Part shown: positions 44,731 through 54,025 of the stretch, piece after piece
How the letters are laid out: every line of letters begins with the position of its first letter
Position numbering within the stretch: position 1 is the first letter of the stretch
Translations under genes and position numbers: made by a program
Notes under the pieces: model-generated
What the model saw: only the letters and a program-made list of their open reading frames with translations
What the model was told of the DNA's origin: nothing
The model's database searches: none
Assembly: GCA_963696025.1 (NCBI GenBank)
Contig: CAVOII010000004.1
Span: forward strand, 124,001 to 188,000
DNA: 64,000 nt
Source: JABCYV01 sp963696025
GTDB lineage: Bacteria > Acidobacteriota > Terriglobia > Terriglobales > Acidobacteriaceae
Direction of reading: 5' to 3'

Positions 44731-45830
44731 TACTTCGGCCCAAGACTGGGAGGAGTGGCGGGCGGCTTGGCGTCCCCCCGCGGCATGTTCATTCGAGGCG
44801 GCATAGTCATTCCGGGAGCGGCACTGGAAGTTCCAAAGTATTTGTCGTCCAGTGTTGCCGTGGACGATTGCTGCAGCGCCTGCCGGGACTCCTGCAAGCG
44901 CTGGGACCGAAGTGTGGCAACAATTTCGTCATGCGCTTTCTCTAGTGGGATTGTGTCCTTATCCTCGATCTTGTACACAAAATAACCGGTCGGACTGGAA
45001 AGCAGTGGCGAAACTTCATTTGGTTTGAGATCCATGACCGAAGCCTGGTCGGGAGGTAGACCGGTGCGCCGGACTTTGTTCATTTTTGTGCTGGGTGCCT
45101 TGCCCTTCTGTCCTGCTGCCGTGAAAGCCTCAGCCTGCAGTTTGTCAAAGTCGTCCCCAGCCGCAGCGCGGGCCCGGAGAGCCTCGGCTTCCTTCTTCAT
45201 CACCTCGTCAGAATCCTGCTGGCGTTTCTTGGTCTCCGCATCCGACAACTTCACTTTGGAAGGCTCCAAGAGTTTGCTGTGCGGAATATACAGGCGCTGC
45301 AGGTCCGCTTCCTGGTAAACGTCGATGTGCTTGCGATAGTAGTCCTCGATGTCGGCATCCGGAACCTGGGACGCCTTATCTTGCATATCACGATCCAACA
45401 GTTCGGCCAGTACGCTTGTCCTCTGCGCCTTCATGCGTTCTTCGAATTTCGGGCCTTGATCCAGGCCCATTTCGTGGGCCTTGTGGGCCATAGCAAGCAT
45501 TGAGGCATAACGAGTCGCAAGCTGGCGGCGAGCGTAAGGCGGCATGGTGGGCGCAACGGCATCCAATAGCTTTTCGAACTCGGCTCGCGTGATCACGGTC
45601 TTGCAATCAGACGAGTTGGCTTTCTCTGCGGACGGATCGTCACACATTCCCTGAATCGTGATCACGGGCGCGTCAGGTGGAACTGGTGTAGCCTCTGGTG
45701 CTTTGGCTTCAGAAATTGTCGCCGGGGCCGCGCTCGCCGGATTCTGCGGGGTCGCCGCCGGCGTCGAATTTGCGGCTTGTCCCCAGGCAAAAGTGCCAAG
45801 CAGCAGACATACCAATCCACGATGAATCAT
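44730..45830 (-). CDS. periplasmic peptidyl-prolyl isomerase (SurA/PrsA-like)
   Basis: Signal peptide (about 1-20, LVCLLLGTFAWGQ). An N-terminal helical chaperone region with a SurA-N-like part (about 60-170) is followed by a parvulin-like PPIase region (about 180-300, where GLPPDQASVMDLKPNEVSP resembles the PpiC substrate loop). A Pro/Met-rich tail ends the protein. The ATG at 45830 has the ribosome binding site GGAGGA. First gene of the foldase-epimerase-secreted protein operon. Confidence 0.82.
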   Translation of the reverse strand: MIHRGLVCLLLGTFAWGQAANSTPAATPQNPASAAPATISEAKAPEATPVPPDAPVITIQGMCDDPSAEKANSSDCKTVITRAEFEKLLDAVAPTMPPYARRQLATRYASMLAMAHKAHEMGLDQGPKFEERMKAQRTSVLAELLDRDMQDKASQVPDADIEDYYRKHIDVYQEADLQRLYIPHSKLLEPSKVKLSDAETKKRQQDSDEVMKKEAEALRARAAAGDDFDKLQAEAFTAAGQKGKAPSTKMNKVRRTGLPPDQASVMDLKPNEVSPLLSSPTGYFVYKIEDKDTIPLEKAHDEIVATLRSQRLQESRQALQQSSTATLDDKYFGTSSAAPGMTMPPRMNMPRGDAKPPATPPSLGPK

Positions 45831-46027
45831 AAAAGAGGATTCCTCCAGGAAAAATGAAATGCGCAATCGAAATCCTAGCACAGCGGCAGCCGTCAGCTAT
45901 TTGCTATTGGATCGCAGGGTAAAACCAAGGGCAAATGAACCTTCGGTGCTCAGGTAGTGGAACGCGAAAGGTTTGATTAAGGCTGATGGCTGTTGGGTCG
46001 TGTGCCGTCTTTCAACTTGGCGGAATC

Positions 46028-47482
46028 ATGCCGGGCGGCGATAATGCCGCCATGGCGGAAGCGCCGGCGGTCTACGGTTCGGAGTCGATGCGCGCGGAGA
46101 AGCGCGCGGTCGCCGGCAGTTCTGTCCTGGCGGCGATTGCCATCACTACTTTGAAGACTGTGGTGGGCATTACCACCGGCAGCTTAGGCATCCTGTCGGA
46201 AGCAGCCCACTCCGCGCTCGATCTGATTGCCGCCACCATCACCCTTTTTTCAGTTCGCGTGTCTGACAAGCCCGCTGATGCCGACCACCAGTACGGGCAC
46301 GGCAAGATAGAGAATTTCTCGGCGTTCATCGAAACCGGGCTGCTGTTGCTAACTTGCATCTGGATTGTCTACGAAGCGGTCAGCCGGTTGTTCCTGCGCC
46401 GGGTGGAAATTGAGCCCAGCATCGCCGCCTTCATAGTGATGTTCTTTTCCATGGGAGTGGACTTCTGGCGTTCGCGTGCCCTGGGGCGGATCGCAGCTAA
46501 GTACGACAGCCAGGCGCTGGAAGCCGATGCGCTGCATTTCTCCACCGACATCTGGTCTAGCGGCATGGTGGTGTTGGGATTACTTCTGGTACTGCTGGGG
46601 CGGAGATTCAGCGTCGAGTGGTTGCGGGACGCCGACCCCATCGCCGCACTCTTCGTCGCCGGGGTCGTCGTCTACGTAAGCTGGAGGCTGGCTCGCCGGA
46701 CCATCGATGCCTTGCTCGACGCTGCTCCAGCCGGGGTGCGCAGCAAAATCATTTCGGCAGTTTCGAGAGTTGACGGGCTGCTCGAAGTGGACCGCGTACG
46801 CATTCGACGCGCGGGCAACCGTTACTTTGCCGACCTCTCGATCGGGTTGTCGCGCAATGTTACCTTCCAACGCTCAGAACAAGTGTCCGAAGCGGTCACC
46901 GAGGCGGTGCATAACGTCCTTCCCGAGGCCGATGTCGTCGTGCACTCGGTGCCGCGCGCGCTGAATACAGAGAACATTTTTGACCGCGTTCGGGCCGTAG
47001 CCACGCGCAACAACTTGAACGTGCACGATGTGAGTGTCCAGGATTTGAGAGGAAACTTGCATGTGGAGCAGCATCTCGAGCTCGACGAACGCCTGAGCCT
47101 GAAGGAGGCCCATGACCGCGTGACCGTGCTCGAGGCCGAGATCCGCCGTGACGTGCCAGAGATTTCCTCCATCCTGACCCATATCGAGAGTGAACCCGCA
47201 ACCATCGAACCCGGGGATGAGATGGTGCGCGACGCACGACTGGAAAAGCGCTTAAAAGCTATTGCCGCTGAGTTCCCCGAGATCCTTGACATGCACGACG
47301 TCCAGATCAAACGCGTACGCGGACGTCTGTATGTTTCCTGCCACTGCACCATGTCCGATGATCTGCCGCTTACCCGCGTCCACGATATTTCGACCCAGCT
47401 TGAAATCCGCATTAAGCAGGAAGCGCCAGAGCTGTTTCGTGTACTGATCCATCCCGAGCCGAGAACGGATAACAGGAGATAG
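46028..47482 (+). CDS. cation diffusion facilitator with three tandem cytoplasmic domains
   Basis: CDF metal exporter. Six membrane segments (about 25-220) with the metal motifs HSALD (in AAHSALDLIAA) and DALHFSTD on helices II and V. Unusually there are three C-terminal ferredoxin-like CDF domains in a row (about 235-310, 325-395 and 410-480); most members have one. Likely Zn, Fe, Mn or Co export. The ATG at 46028 is chosen; the next Met at residue 9 is possible. Followed directly by osmC-like and EamA genes. Confidence 0.9.
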   Translation: MPGGDNAAMAEAPAVYGSESMRAEKRAVAGSSVLAAIAITTLKTVVGITTGSLGILSEAAHSALDLIAATITLFSVRVSDKPADADHQYGHGKIENFSAFIETGLLLLTCIWIVYEAVSRLFLRRVEIEPSIAAFIVMFFSMGVDFWRSRALGRIAAKYDSQALEADALHFSTDIWSSGMVVLGLLLVLLGRRFSVEWLRDADPIAALFVAGVVVYVSWRLARRTIDALLDAAPAGVRSKIISAVSRVDGLLEVDRVRIRRAGNRYFADLSIGLSRNVTFQRSEQVSEAVTEAVHNVLPEADVVVHSVPRALNTENIFDRVRAVATRNNLNVHDVSVQDLRGNLHVEQHLELDERLSLKEAHDRVTVLEAEIRRDVPEISSILTHIESEPATIEPGDEMVRDARLEKRLKAIAAEFPEILDMHDVQIKRVRGRLYVSCHCTMSDDLPLTRVHDISTQLEIRIKQEAPELFRVLIHPEPRTDNRR

Positions 47483-47483
47483 C

Positions 47484-47885
47484 ATGACCGCGGCCAAAGC
47501 CACCTGGATTGACAACTTCCGCTTTACCGGCGTTGCTGATAGTGGCCACTCGATCGTTGTCGACGGCGACAGTAAAGCTGGTAGCAGCCCGATGGAACTC
47601 GTTCTAATCGGGCTGTGCGGATGCACCGGCTACGACGTTGCCAGCATCCTGCGAAAAAAGCGCGAACCGTTCACCAGTCTGGAGGTTCGTGCCCAGGCGC
47701 AACGCGCCGCCAGTCCACCAGGCGTCTATACTGAAATTAAGCTGATCTATCGTGTGGGCGGAAGCGTTTCCCATAAAGCGGTCGAGGACGCCGTGCATCT
47801 TTCCAAGGAAAAATACTGCTCGGTTTCGGCGATGTTGGAGAAGACGGCAAAAATCAGCTTCGAAATCGAATACGCGGACCGATGA
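47484..47885 (+). CDS. OsmC-family protein
   Basis: 133 residues. The OsmC/YhfA fold with conserved Cys in GLCGCTGYDV (about 48-54) and the second Cys in KYCSVSAML (about 112). OsmC proteins are thiol peroxidases for organic hydroperoxides; the YhfA branch is less defined. The AGGAG site precedes the ATG. Two bases after the CDF stop, so co-transcribed. Confidence 0.88.
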   Translation: MTAAKATWIDNFRFTGVADSGHSIVVDGDSKAGSSPMELVLIGLCGCTGYDVASILRKKREPFTSLEVRAQAQRAASPPGVYTEIKLIYRVGGSVSHKAVEDAVHLSKEKYCSVSAMLEKTAKISFEIEYADR

Positions 47886-47913
47886 TCACACGCGTCGCGT
47901 CGGCAAACCCAAA

Positions 47914-48873
47914 TTGGATATCGACCATCGCCAATCTCTCCGGGGATATCTTTACATTGCCACCGCCACGTTTTTTTGGGGCGTAGCAGCCACTCTGGGC
48001 CGGGCTGCCTTCACTGGCCGCCTGCCCGGCCTGCAGGCGCTTCATTCCATTGATCCCGTGATTCTGTCCCAGAGTCGCACTACGTTTTCCTTCCTCATAT
48101 TTCTGCCTGCGCTCGCCCTATACGGCGGTTGGCGCCGCCTGCGCCTTCCCCCCGCCGATGTGGGGAAGATCTTTCTGTTGGGAACCTTGGGAGTAGCCGC
48201 GTCCAATTACTTTTACTATCTGGCCATCCAGCGGACGAACGTAGCCACCGCCATCATCCTGCAATACACGGCGCCAGTCTGGGTTTTGCTGTACAGCGTG
48301 GCGCGCGGACTGCAACGCCCTACGCTGCAGCGGGTGGCAGCGGTTGGATTAGCGCTGGCGGGGATCGCGATGGTGATCGGCGTCGTGGGTTCGGGTGGGT
48401 TCCGTCTGGATGCAGTCGGCGTCATCGCCTCTTTGCTGGCGGCATTCTCCTTCGCCTTTTACAACATTGGAGGGCACAACATTCTCGCTCGTTACGACCG
48501 CTGGACTGTGCTCCTGTACACGACCTTTAGCGCAGCCCTTTTTTGGATGGTAATCAATCCGCCGTGGAAGGTCGCTGCTGCCCACTACTCCGGTAGCCAA
48601 TGGTTATTCATGGTGGTGTTTTCCATGCTTTCCGTGCTGCTACCCTTCTCGTTCTACTTTGCTGGATTGCAGCACCTGGAGCCCACGCGCGCGATCATTG
48701 TCAGTTGTCTGGAGCCGGTTTTCTCCATCCTGATCGCCGCTGTAGTGCTCGGGGAAATCATGCGCCCTCTGCAAACTGTGGGGATTCTGATGGTTCTGGC
48801 GGCGACTATCGTGGTGCAGTTGCCTGATCGGAAATCGCGACAGCCGGTGACCGTAGTCGAACCCATCGAATAG
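47914..48873 (+). CDS. EamA/DMT-family transporter
   Basis: Ten membrane segments in two EamA repeats (about 5-145 and 150-290), the drug/metabolite transporter pattern. The start region GYLYIATATFFWGVAATLGR matches the family. An in-frame TTG at 47914 is chosen; no good ATG exists in this frame between the OsmC stop and the first helix. Substrate unknown. Confidence 0.85.
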   Translation: MDIDHRQSLRGYLYIATATFFWGVAATLGRAAFTGRLPGLQALHSIDPVILSQSRTTFSFLIFLPALALYGGWRRLRLPPADVGKIFLLGTLGVAASNYFYYLAIQRTNVATAIILQYTAPVWVLLYSVARGLQRPTLQRVAAVGLALAGIAMVIGVVGSGGFRLDAVGVIASLLAAFSFAFYNIGGHNILARYDRWTVLLYTTFSAALFWMVINPPWKVAAAHYSGSQWLFMVVFSMLSVLLPFSFYFAGLQHLEPTRAIIVSCLEPVFSILIAAVVLGEIMRPLQTVGILMVLAATIVVQLPDRKSRQPVTVVEPIE

Positions 48874-48884
48874 TGTAGGCGCGA

Positions 48885-48906
48885 GCGTCCCGCTCGTGCG
48901 TCGCAC
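48885..48906. repeat. short GC hairpin between converging genes
   Basis: GGCGCGAGCG and CGCTCGTGC pair across a short loop with one mismatch, followed by GTCGCACGACG. It lies between converging EamA and MFS genes, with no T-run. Confidence 0.45.
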
Positions 48907-48920
48907 GACGTTGCGGTCTG

Positions 48921-50198
48921 CTACTCCAGCTGTTTTCCCTTGGTTTCCGGCAACTGTGTTGCCACCAGCGACGCCAGCAAGAAAGACGCTCCGCACAAAT
49001 AGAACGCCCAGCTCAATCCTTTGGTCTGGCCCACGCGTCCGATCACAAATGGCGCAATCGAACTCATGGTGCGGGCGCCGTTATAGGTGAAGCCAAGGGC
49101 GCGAGCGCGCACGCGAGTGGGAAAGACCTCGCTGCCGGTGATCGCCGAACCGGAGAAAAATCCAGTTGCGAAGAAGGCGACTACCGCGCCCAGAACCAAG
49201 AGCACCCACGGTTGACGCGCCATGGCGTAGAGCGGAACTAGTAGAGCTGCAATGAACGTGTAAACCATAAAACTCTTACGCCGTCCCAAATGGTCAGCTA
49301 CCCAACCGAAGCTGGCATAGCCGGGAAACATGCCAAACAGATTCAACGCCACAATCAACGTGGTTGTCCCCATCACGCCGAAGCCGCGTCCGCCCTGCTC
49401 TACTGGCAACGAAAGGTATGGGGGAATCCAGGTGAACAGGCCCCACCAGGCGAACATTCCAAAGAAATTCACTAGCAGCAGCGCGAAAGTGTACCTCACG
49501 TAAGGCTGTCGAAAGATGATTGAAAAACTATGGCGATCAGACTGATTCGGCGCTTCCACAGATGGTTTCGATTGCGGCCCGACCCGATGACGCTCTCGCC
49601 ACATCTCGGATTCCGGCACACCACGCTGAATCCATAACGTGACCAGTGCCGGGAGGATTCCAACGAAAAAAACCATGCGCCAGTCGGCATAGTGCAGCAC
49701 GACACCTGCAACCAGCGCCGCCAGGGCATAGCCGATCGCCCAGGAACTCTGCACGATGGAGAGCGCCTTGGCGCGAAGCTCTGTGGGCCAGGTCTCGGCT
49801 ACCAGCGTTGCTCCGGTGTTCCACTCGCCACCCATGCCCAATCCGAGAATGAAGCGAAACACCGCCAGCATGAGCACCGAAGTAGAGAGACCCGACGCGA
49901 ACGAGCAAATCGAATAAGTCAGAATGCTCAGCATCAGTGCGCGCTTGCGTCCGATGTGGTCAGCGATAAATCCGAATGCCACTCCCCCAATGCCGGATGC
50001 CAGCAAGGTCAATCCGTTCAGCAAGCCGGCGATCGCTTTGCTCATGCCCAGATCGCGCATGATGTGGGCCAGTACTAGCGCATAGAGCATGGCATCGAAG
50101 GCATCGAGCATCCAGCCGAGCGCGGCCGCCAGCAGAGTTCGGCGTTGGGCTGAGGTGATATGGGAAATACTAAAAGGCACACTCGCAGGCGGACCCAT
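48921..50198 (-). CDS. MFS transporter
   Basis: Twelve membrane segments. Motif A-type loops DHIGRKRALM (about 67-76) and DHLGRRKSFM mark the two MFS halves, and LGLGMGGEW is typical of aromatic-acid:proton or sugar symporters of the ACS/SHS branch. ATG at 50198, two bases after the tpiA stop; the long upstream extension antisense to nothing and overlapping tpiA is rejected. The position after glycolytic genes hints at a carbohydrate or organic acid, but the substrate is unknown. Confidence 0.87.
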   Translation of the reverse strand: MGPPASVPFSISHITSAQRRTLLAAALGWMLDAFDAMLYALVLAHIMRDLGMSKAIAGLLNGLTLLASGIGGVAFGFIADHIGRKRALMLSILTYSICSFASGLSTSVLMLAVFRFILGLGMGGEWNTGATLVAETWPTELRAKALSIVQSSWAIGYALAALVAGVVLHYADWRMVFFVGILPALVTLWIQRGVPESEMWRERHRVGPQSKPSVEAPNQSDRHSFSIIFRQPYVRYTFALLLVNFFGMFAWWGLFTWIPPYLSLPVEQGGRGFGVMGTTTLIVALNLFGMFPGYASFGWVADHLGRRKSFMVYTFIAALLVPLYAMARQPWVLLVLGAVVAFFATGFFSGSAITGSEVFPTRVRARALGFTYNGARTMSSIAPFVIGRVGQTKGLSWAFYLCGASFLLASLVATQLPETKGKQLE

Positions 50199-50200
50199 GC

Positions 50201-50950
50201 TCAGTACTTCACAATCGCTGCGAACGATTTGGGATCGAGGCTGGCGCCTCCCACCAACGCTCCGTCGATCTCCTCTTCGGCCATGAGCGCCTTGACGTTG
50301 TCCGGTTTCACAGAACCGCCGTAGAGAATGCGCAGCTTGTCGGCGAACTGCTGGCCGAAGGTCTTGCCGGCTTCGCCTCGGATCAGAACATGAGACCCGG
50401 CGGCGAGTTGGGGCGTTGCAGTCTTGCCAGTGCCGATTGCCCAGACCGGCTCGTAAGCGACCACTAACTTCGTGGCCTTCTTGGCGGACAAAGCATGAAA
50501 CGCGCGCAGGCACTGCCGCCGCAGTACATCTTCCGTGAGTCCGGCTTCGCGTTCCTCCAGCACCTCGCCGACGCACACGATCGACGTCAGCCCCGCTTCC
50601 AGCGCTGCTTTCAGCTTGAAGTTCACAATGTCGTCGGTCTCACCGAAGTACTGCCGGCGCTCGGAGTGGCCAATAATGACGTGAGTGCAGCCCACATCCA
50701 CCAGCATGGTGGGACAGATTTCGCCGGTGCAGGCTCCCTCTTTTTCCCAGTGCAGATTCTGCGCACCGATCGCGACATTGGATCCCTTAGTGACTGTGAC
50801 GGCTGCGCACAGGTCGATATAGGGCGGACAAATTACGATCTCGTCGCGGGTATGTCCGGCCACGAGAGGAAGAAAATCGCGAAAAAACTCGCGCGTTTGC
50901 TCAGGATTCTTGTACATCTTCCAGTTGCCAGCGATGACTTTCTTTCTCAT
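50201..50950 (-). CDS. tpiA: triosephosphate isomerase
   Basis: Interconverts dihydroxyacetone phosphate and glyceraldehyde-3-phosphate. GNWKMYKN at the start (Lys12-type), IIGHSERR (catalytic His) and AYEPVWAIGTGK (catalytic Glu) are all present. 249 residues, full length. It overlaps the macro-domain gene by 4 bases (ATGA) and is followed by the MFS gene. Confidence 0.97.
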   Translation of the reverse strand: MRKKVIAGNWKMYKNPEQTREFFRDFLPLVAGHTRDEIVICPPYIDLCAAVTVTKGSNVAIGAQNLHWEKEGACTGEICPTMLVDVGCTHVIIGHSERRQYFGETDDIVNFKLKAALEAGLTSIVCVGEVLEEREAGLTEDVLRRQCLRAFHALSAKKATKLVVAYEPVWAIGTGKTATPQLAAGSHVLIRGEAGKTFGQQFADKLRILYGGSVKPDNVKALMAEEEIDGALVGGASLDPKSFAAIVKY

Positions 50951-51555
50951 TGCCCTCTCTTTTCAATCCTGTATCGGGGTTCGGTGTGCGCGCGAGCTAG
51001 TTTTTCGGCCGCTCGCGTGTAGGCCCTGAGGTCCGCCACATCGAACAATATGAAGCGAACGGTCGTTACCCGGCTGAAGTCTGCGATTGCTCCAGTCACG
51101 GTGCTGACTGCTACCTCTGCGGCCTCGGCAACTGGATATCCATAAGCGCCGGTTGAAATGGAGGGAAAGGCAATGGAGCTGATGCCACGGTCGTGGGCAA
51201 GGCGGATCGATTCCCGGTAGCAACTCGCCAGGATTTCAGCCTCGCCCTGAGTGCCGCCTCGATAGATCGGCCCCACGGTATGGATCACATATTTTGCCGC
51301 CAGTCGTCCTCCGCCAGTGATCACGGCATGTCCGGGTGGCAGATGACCGTTTTCAGCAACGATACGTGAGCATTCCGCAAGAATCGACGGCCCTCCGACT
51401 CTATGGATCGCCCCGTCCACGCCACCGCCTCCCATCAGATACGAATTGGCGGCATTAACAATTGCCTCGGTGGTTTCCTTAGTGATGTCGGCGGGACCGT
51501 GGAATTCGATTGAGCCGGCACTCGCGTGCAGAAGCCGGATAGTGAAGTCGTTCAC
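50947..51555 (-). CDS. macro-domain protein (ADP-ribose/O-acetyl-ADP-ribose hydrolase-like)
   Basis: MacroD-type macro domain: TEAIVNAANSYLMGGGGVDGAIHRVGG (in parts, about 29-55), ISSIAFPSISTGAYGYP (about 124-140) and the terminal VRFILFD. The intact NAAN and GGGVDGAI segments suggest ADP-ribose binding and deacetylation or de-ADP-ribosylation. It sits between pgk and tpiA and overlaps tpiA by 4 bases, so it is expressed as part of the glycolytic operon. Length 202 adds a 25-residue tail. Confidence 0.92.
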   Translation of the reverse strand: MNDFTIRLLHASAGSIEFHGPADITKETTEAIVNAANSYLMGGGGVDGAIHRVGGPSILAECSRIVAENGHLPPGHAVITGGGRLAAKYVIHTVGPIYRGGTQGEAEILASCYRESIRLAHDRGISSIAFPSISTGAYGYPVAEAAEVAVSTVTGAIADFSRVTTVRFILFDVADLRAYTRAAEKLARAHTEPRYRIEKRGQ

Positions 51556-51573
51556 TGTGGCATCCTGCGCAGA

Positions 51574-52785
51574 TCAGCGCTTCTCCGACAGGGCTTCCAC
51601 TCCTGGCAACCTTTTACCTTCCAGGAACTCGAGTGAAGCGCCGCCGCCGGTCGAGATATGTGTCATCTTGTCCGCGACGCCAGCCGCGTTTACAGCCGCC
51701 ACCGTGTCGCCGCCGCCCACGATGGAAGTCGCACCGGCGTTCTCCGCAATGGCGTGGGCAACTTCGAAAGTGCCCTTGGCGAAGGGCGCAACCTCGAAGA
51801 CACCCATGGGACCGTTCCAGACAATCGTCCGCGCTCGGGAAATTTCTTCGACGAACTCTTCGGTTGTCTGAGGGCCGACGTCGAGCGCCATCATGTTCGC
51901 GGGAATAGGTTGTCCGCTGTTGATTGTGTGTACGGCCGCGTTGGCATCAACCTTATCCGCGACGAGGTGGTCAGTTGGCAAAAGGAATTTCAGCTTGCGA
52001 CTCTTGGCCTCTTGGAACAACTGGCGCGCCAGATCAATTTTGTCTTCCTCCACGAGCGACTTGCCGACCTGTTGACCTTCCGCTTTTAGGAAGGTGTACG
52101 CCATGCCTCCGCCGACGATGAGTGTATCGACTCTTGTCATCAAGTTCTTGATCACCGCGATCTTGTCACCGACTTTTGCTCCACCCAGTATGGCGATGAA
52201 CGGCTGCTCCGGATGATGTAAGGCCTTACCCAGATACTGCAGCTCCTTTTCCATAAGCAGACCGGCAGCCGACTTCTGGACGAACTTGGTGATGCCGACA
52301 GTCGATGCATGGGCGCGATGCGCGGCGCCAAATGCGTCATTCACGTAAAAATCAGCCAGGCTAGCCAGTTGCTTGGAGAATTTCGGGTCGTTGGCCTCCT
52401 CCTCAGAGTGAAAACGGAGGTTCTCCAGAAGCAGGCTCTGGCCCTTTTCGAGTTTGCCTGCCATTTCTTCAGCCTCGGGCCCGACGCAATCCGGACAGAA
52501 GCCCACGTTTTCTCCGCGCGCCAACTCTTTGTCGAGCAGCATACGAAGACGCTCAGCTACCGGCTTCAGGCTCAACTGCGGATTAGGTTTGCCCTTGGGC
52601 CGGCCGAGATGCGAAGCCAAAATCAGCCGCGCGGCGTGCCGCAGCGCATATTCAATGCTGGGCAGGGTTTCGCGGATCCGGGTATCGTCCATCACCCGCC
52701 CATCCTCAAGAGGCACGTTGAAGTCGACACGCATAAAGATGCGGTGATCGTTGAGCGGGAGATCGCGAATTGAAAGCTTGGCCAT
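51574..52785 (-). CDS. pgk: phosphoglycerate kinase
   Basis: ATP-forming step of glycolysis. N-terminal DFNVPLEDGRV (substrate site), LASHLGRPKG, and the C-terminal nucleotide site GGGDTVAAV (about 362-370) are typical. 403 residues. The macro-domain gene starts 18 bases further on. ATG start; the ribosome binding site is not strong. Confidence 0.97.
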   Translation of the reverse strand: MAKLSIRDLPLNDHRIFMRVDFNVPLEDGRVMDDTRIRETLPSIEYALRHAARLILASHLGRPKGKPNPQLSLKPVAERLRMLLDKELARGENVGFCPDCVGPEAEEMAGKLEKGQSLLLENLRFHSEEEANDPKFSKQLASLADFYVNDAFGAAHRAHASTVGITKFVQKSAAGLLMEKELQYLGKALHHPEQPFIAILGGAKVGDKIAVIKNLMTRVDTLIVGGGMAYTFLKAEGQQVGKSLVEEDKIDLARQLFQEAKSRKLKFLLPTDHLVADKVDANAAVHTINSGQPIPANMMALDVGPQTTEEFVEEISRARTIVWNGPMGVFEVAPFAKGTFEVAHAIAENAGATSIVGGGDTVAAVNAAGVADKMTHISTGGGASLEFLEGKRLPGVEALSEKR

Positions 52786-52853
52786 ATTTGCACCTGGCGA
52801 AGAATAAGGAAGGTCACCTCGCGCTCGGTTGCAATCGCTCTCCGCGTGATTGC

Positions 52854-52913
52854 GGCGGTGGTTCCCCTAGGTCCTTCACTCGGCAAAAAGCGCCTCGCTC
52901 AGGATGACAATCG
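52854..52913. repeat. dispersed repeat-like sequence between gap and pgk
   Basis: Contains GGTCCTTCACTCGGC and CTCGCTCAGGATGAC, the general layout of the repeats at 61098 and 62625 (GATCCCTC... to CTCGGGATGAC). More diverged, so only a probable member. Confidence 0.4.
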
Positions 52914-52914
52914 G

Positions 52915-53925
52915 TCACAGGCCCTTACTGCCGATGTAGCTGATCAGGTCGCGGACGCGGCTCGAATAACCCCACTCGTTGTCGTACCAGGAGATGACCT
53001 TCACACAGTTGCCCGCGACTACGAGAGTCATCAGCGCGTCCACGATGGAAGAACGCGAATCACCCTTGAAGTCGGCGGAGACTAATTCCTCTTCCTCGTA
53101 GCCCAGATAGCCCTTCAGCGGGCCGCTCTCAGAAGCCCTTTTCAGAGCGGCGTTTACTTCCTCTTTTGTTGTCTTTTTTTCTACCATCGCCACCAGGTCC
53201 ACGGCCGAGACGTTTGGAGTGGGAACGCGCATGGAGAAACCGTCAAGTTTGCCAGCCAAATCAGGAATCACGAGTTTCAACGCCTTGGCGGCGCCGGTGG
53301 AGGTCGGAATCATGTTAATTGCGGCTGCGCGGGCCCGCCGCAGATCTTTATGGGGGAAGTCGAGGATCACCTGATCGTTGGTATAGGAATGGATCGTGGT
53401 CATAGTTCCGCTGACGATCTTGAAATTGTCGTTGACCACTTTGGCAATTGGCGCCAGGCAGTTGGTGGTACACGACGCGTTGGAAATAATGTGGTGCCTG
53501 GCCGGATCGTAAACTCCTTCATTCACCCCCAGAACGAGGGTGACATCTTCGTTCTGGGCCGGAGCTGAAATGATGACCTTCTTCACCGGTCCGCGCATGT
53601 GTTTCTTAGCATCGTTCGCGTCGGTGAAGTGACCAGTGGATTCGATCACTATCTGGGCACCCACCGACTCCCAGGGAAGTTTCGCTGGGTCTCTTTCCTT
53701 GAATACCTTTATGGTCTTGTTATCGACACTGATGCTGTCAGCGCCCGAGGAAATCTTGTTCTGGAGGTTGCCCAGAATTGAATCATATTTCAGCAGGTGA
53801 GCCAGGGTCTTGGGATCGGTAAGATCGTTGACCGCAACGAATTCGATATTACTGTCGTTGAGCGAAGCGCGAAACACATTACGCCCAATACGCCCGAATC
53901 CGTTGATGCCGACTTTAATTGCCAT
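52915..53925 (-). CDS. gap: glyceraldehyde-3-phosphate dehydrogenase, type I
   Basis: Catalytic SNASCTTNCLAP (Cys about 153) and the NAD site INGFGRIGR at the start. The phosphate motif STGAAKA is present. 336 residues. The region around VAVNDLTD suggests NAD preference. GGAGGCG precedes the ATG. First gene of gap-pgk-macro-tpiA-MFS, with a 129-base gap containing repeat-like DNA before pgk. Confidence 0.97.
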   Translation of the reverse strand: MAIKVGINGFGRIGRNVFRASLNDSNIEFVAVNDLTDPKTLAHLLKYDSILGNLQNKISSGADSISVDNKTIKVFKERDPAKLPWESVGAQIVIESTGHFTDANDAKKHMRGPVKKVIISAPAQNEDVTLVLGVNEGVYDPARHHIISNASCTTNCLAPIAKVVNDNFKIVSGTMTTIHSYTNDQVILDFPHKDLRRARAAAINMIPTSTGAAKALKLVIPDLAGKLDGFSMRVPTPNVSAVDLVAMVEKKTTKEEVNAALKRASESGPLKGYLGYEEEELVSADFKGDSRSSIVDALMTLVVAGNCVKVISWYDNEWGYSSRVRDLISYIGSKGL

Positions 53926-54025
53926 TTCGCCTCCGAAAAAAGTGATGAAGACACTAGCGCGAACAAAAAGTGGCCCGGAAACAGAAAATGTTAACAGGGA
54001 ACTGAACGAAGCGCCAAATTTAGCC

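Noticed and set aside
50199..50576. N-terminal extension of the MFS gene
   Set aside because: It overlaps the tpiA gene on the same strand in another frame. The ATG at 50198 follows the tpiA stop and gives a normal MFS length.
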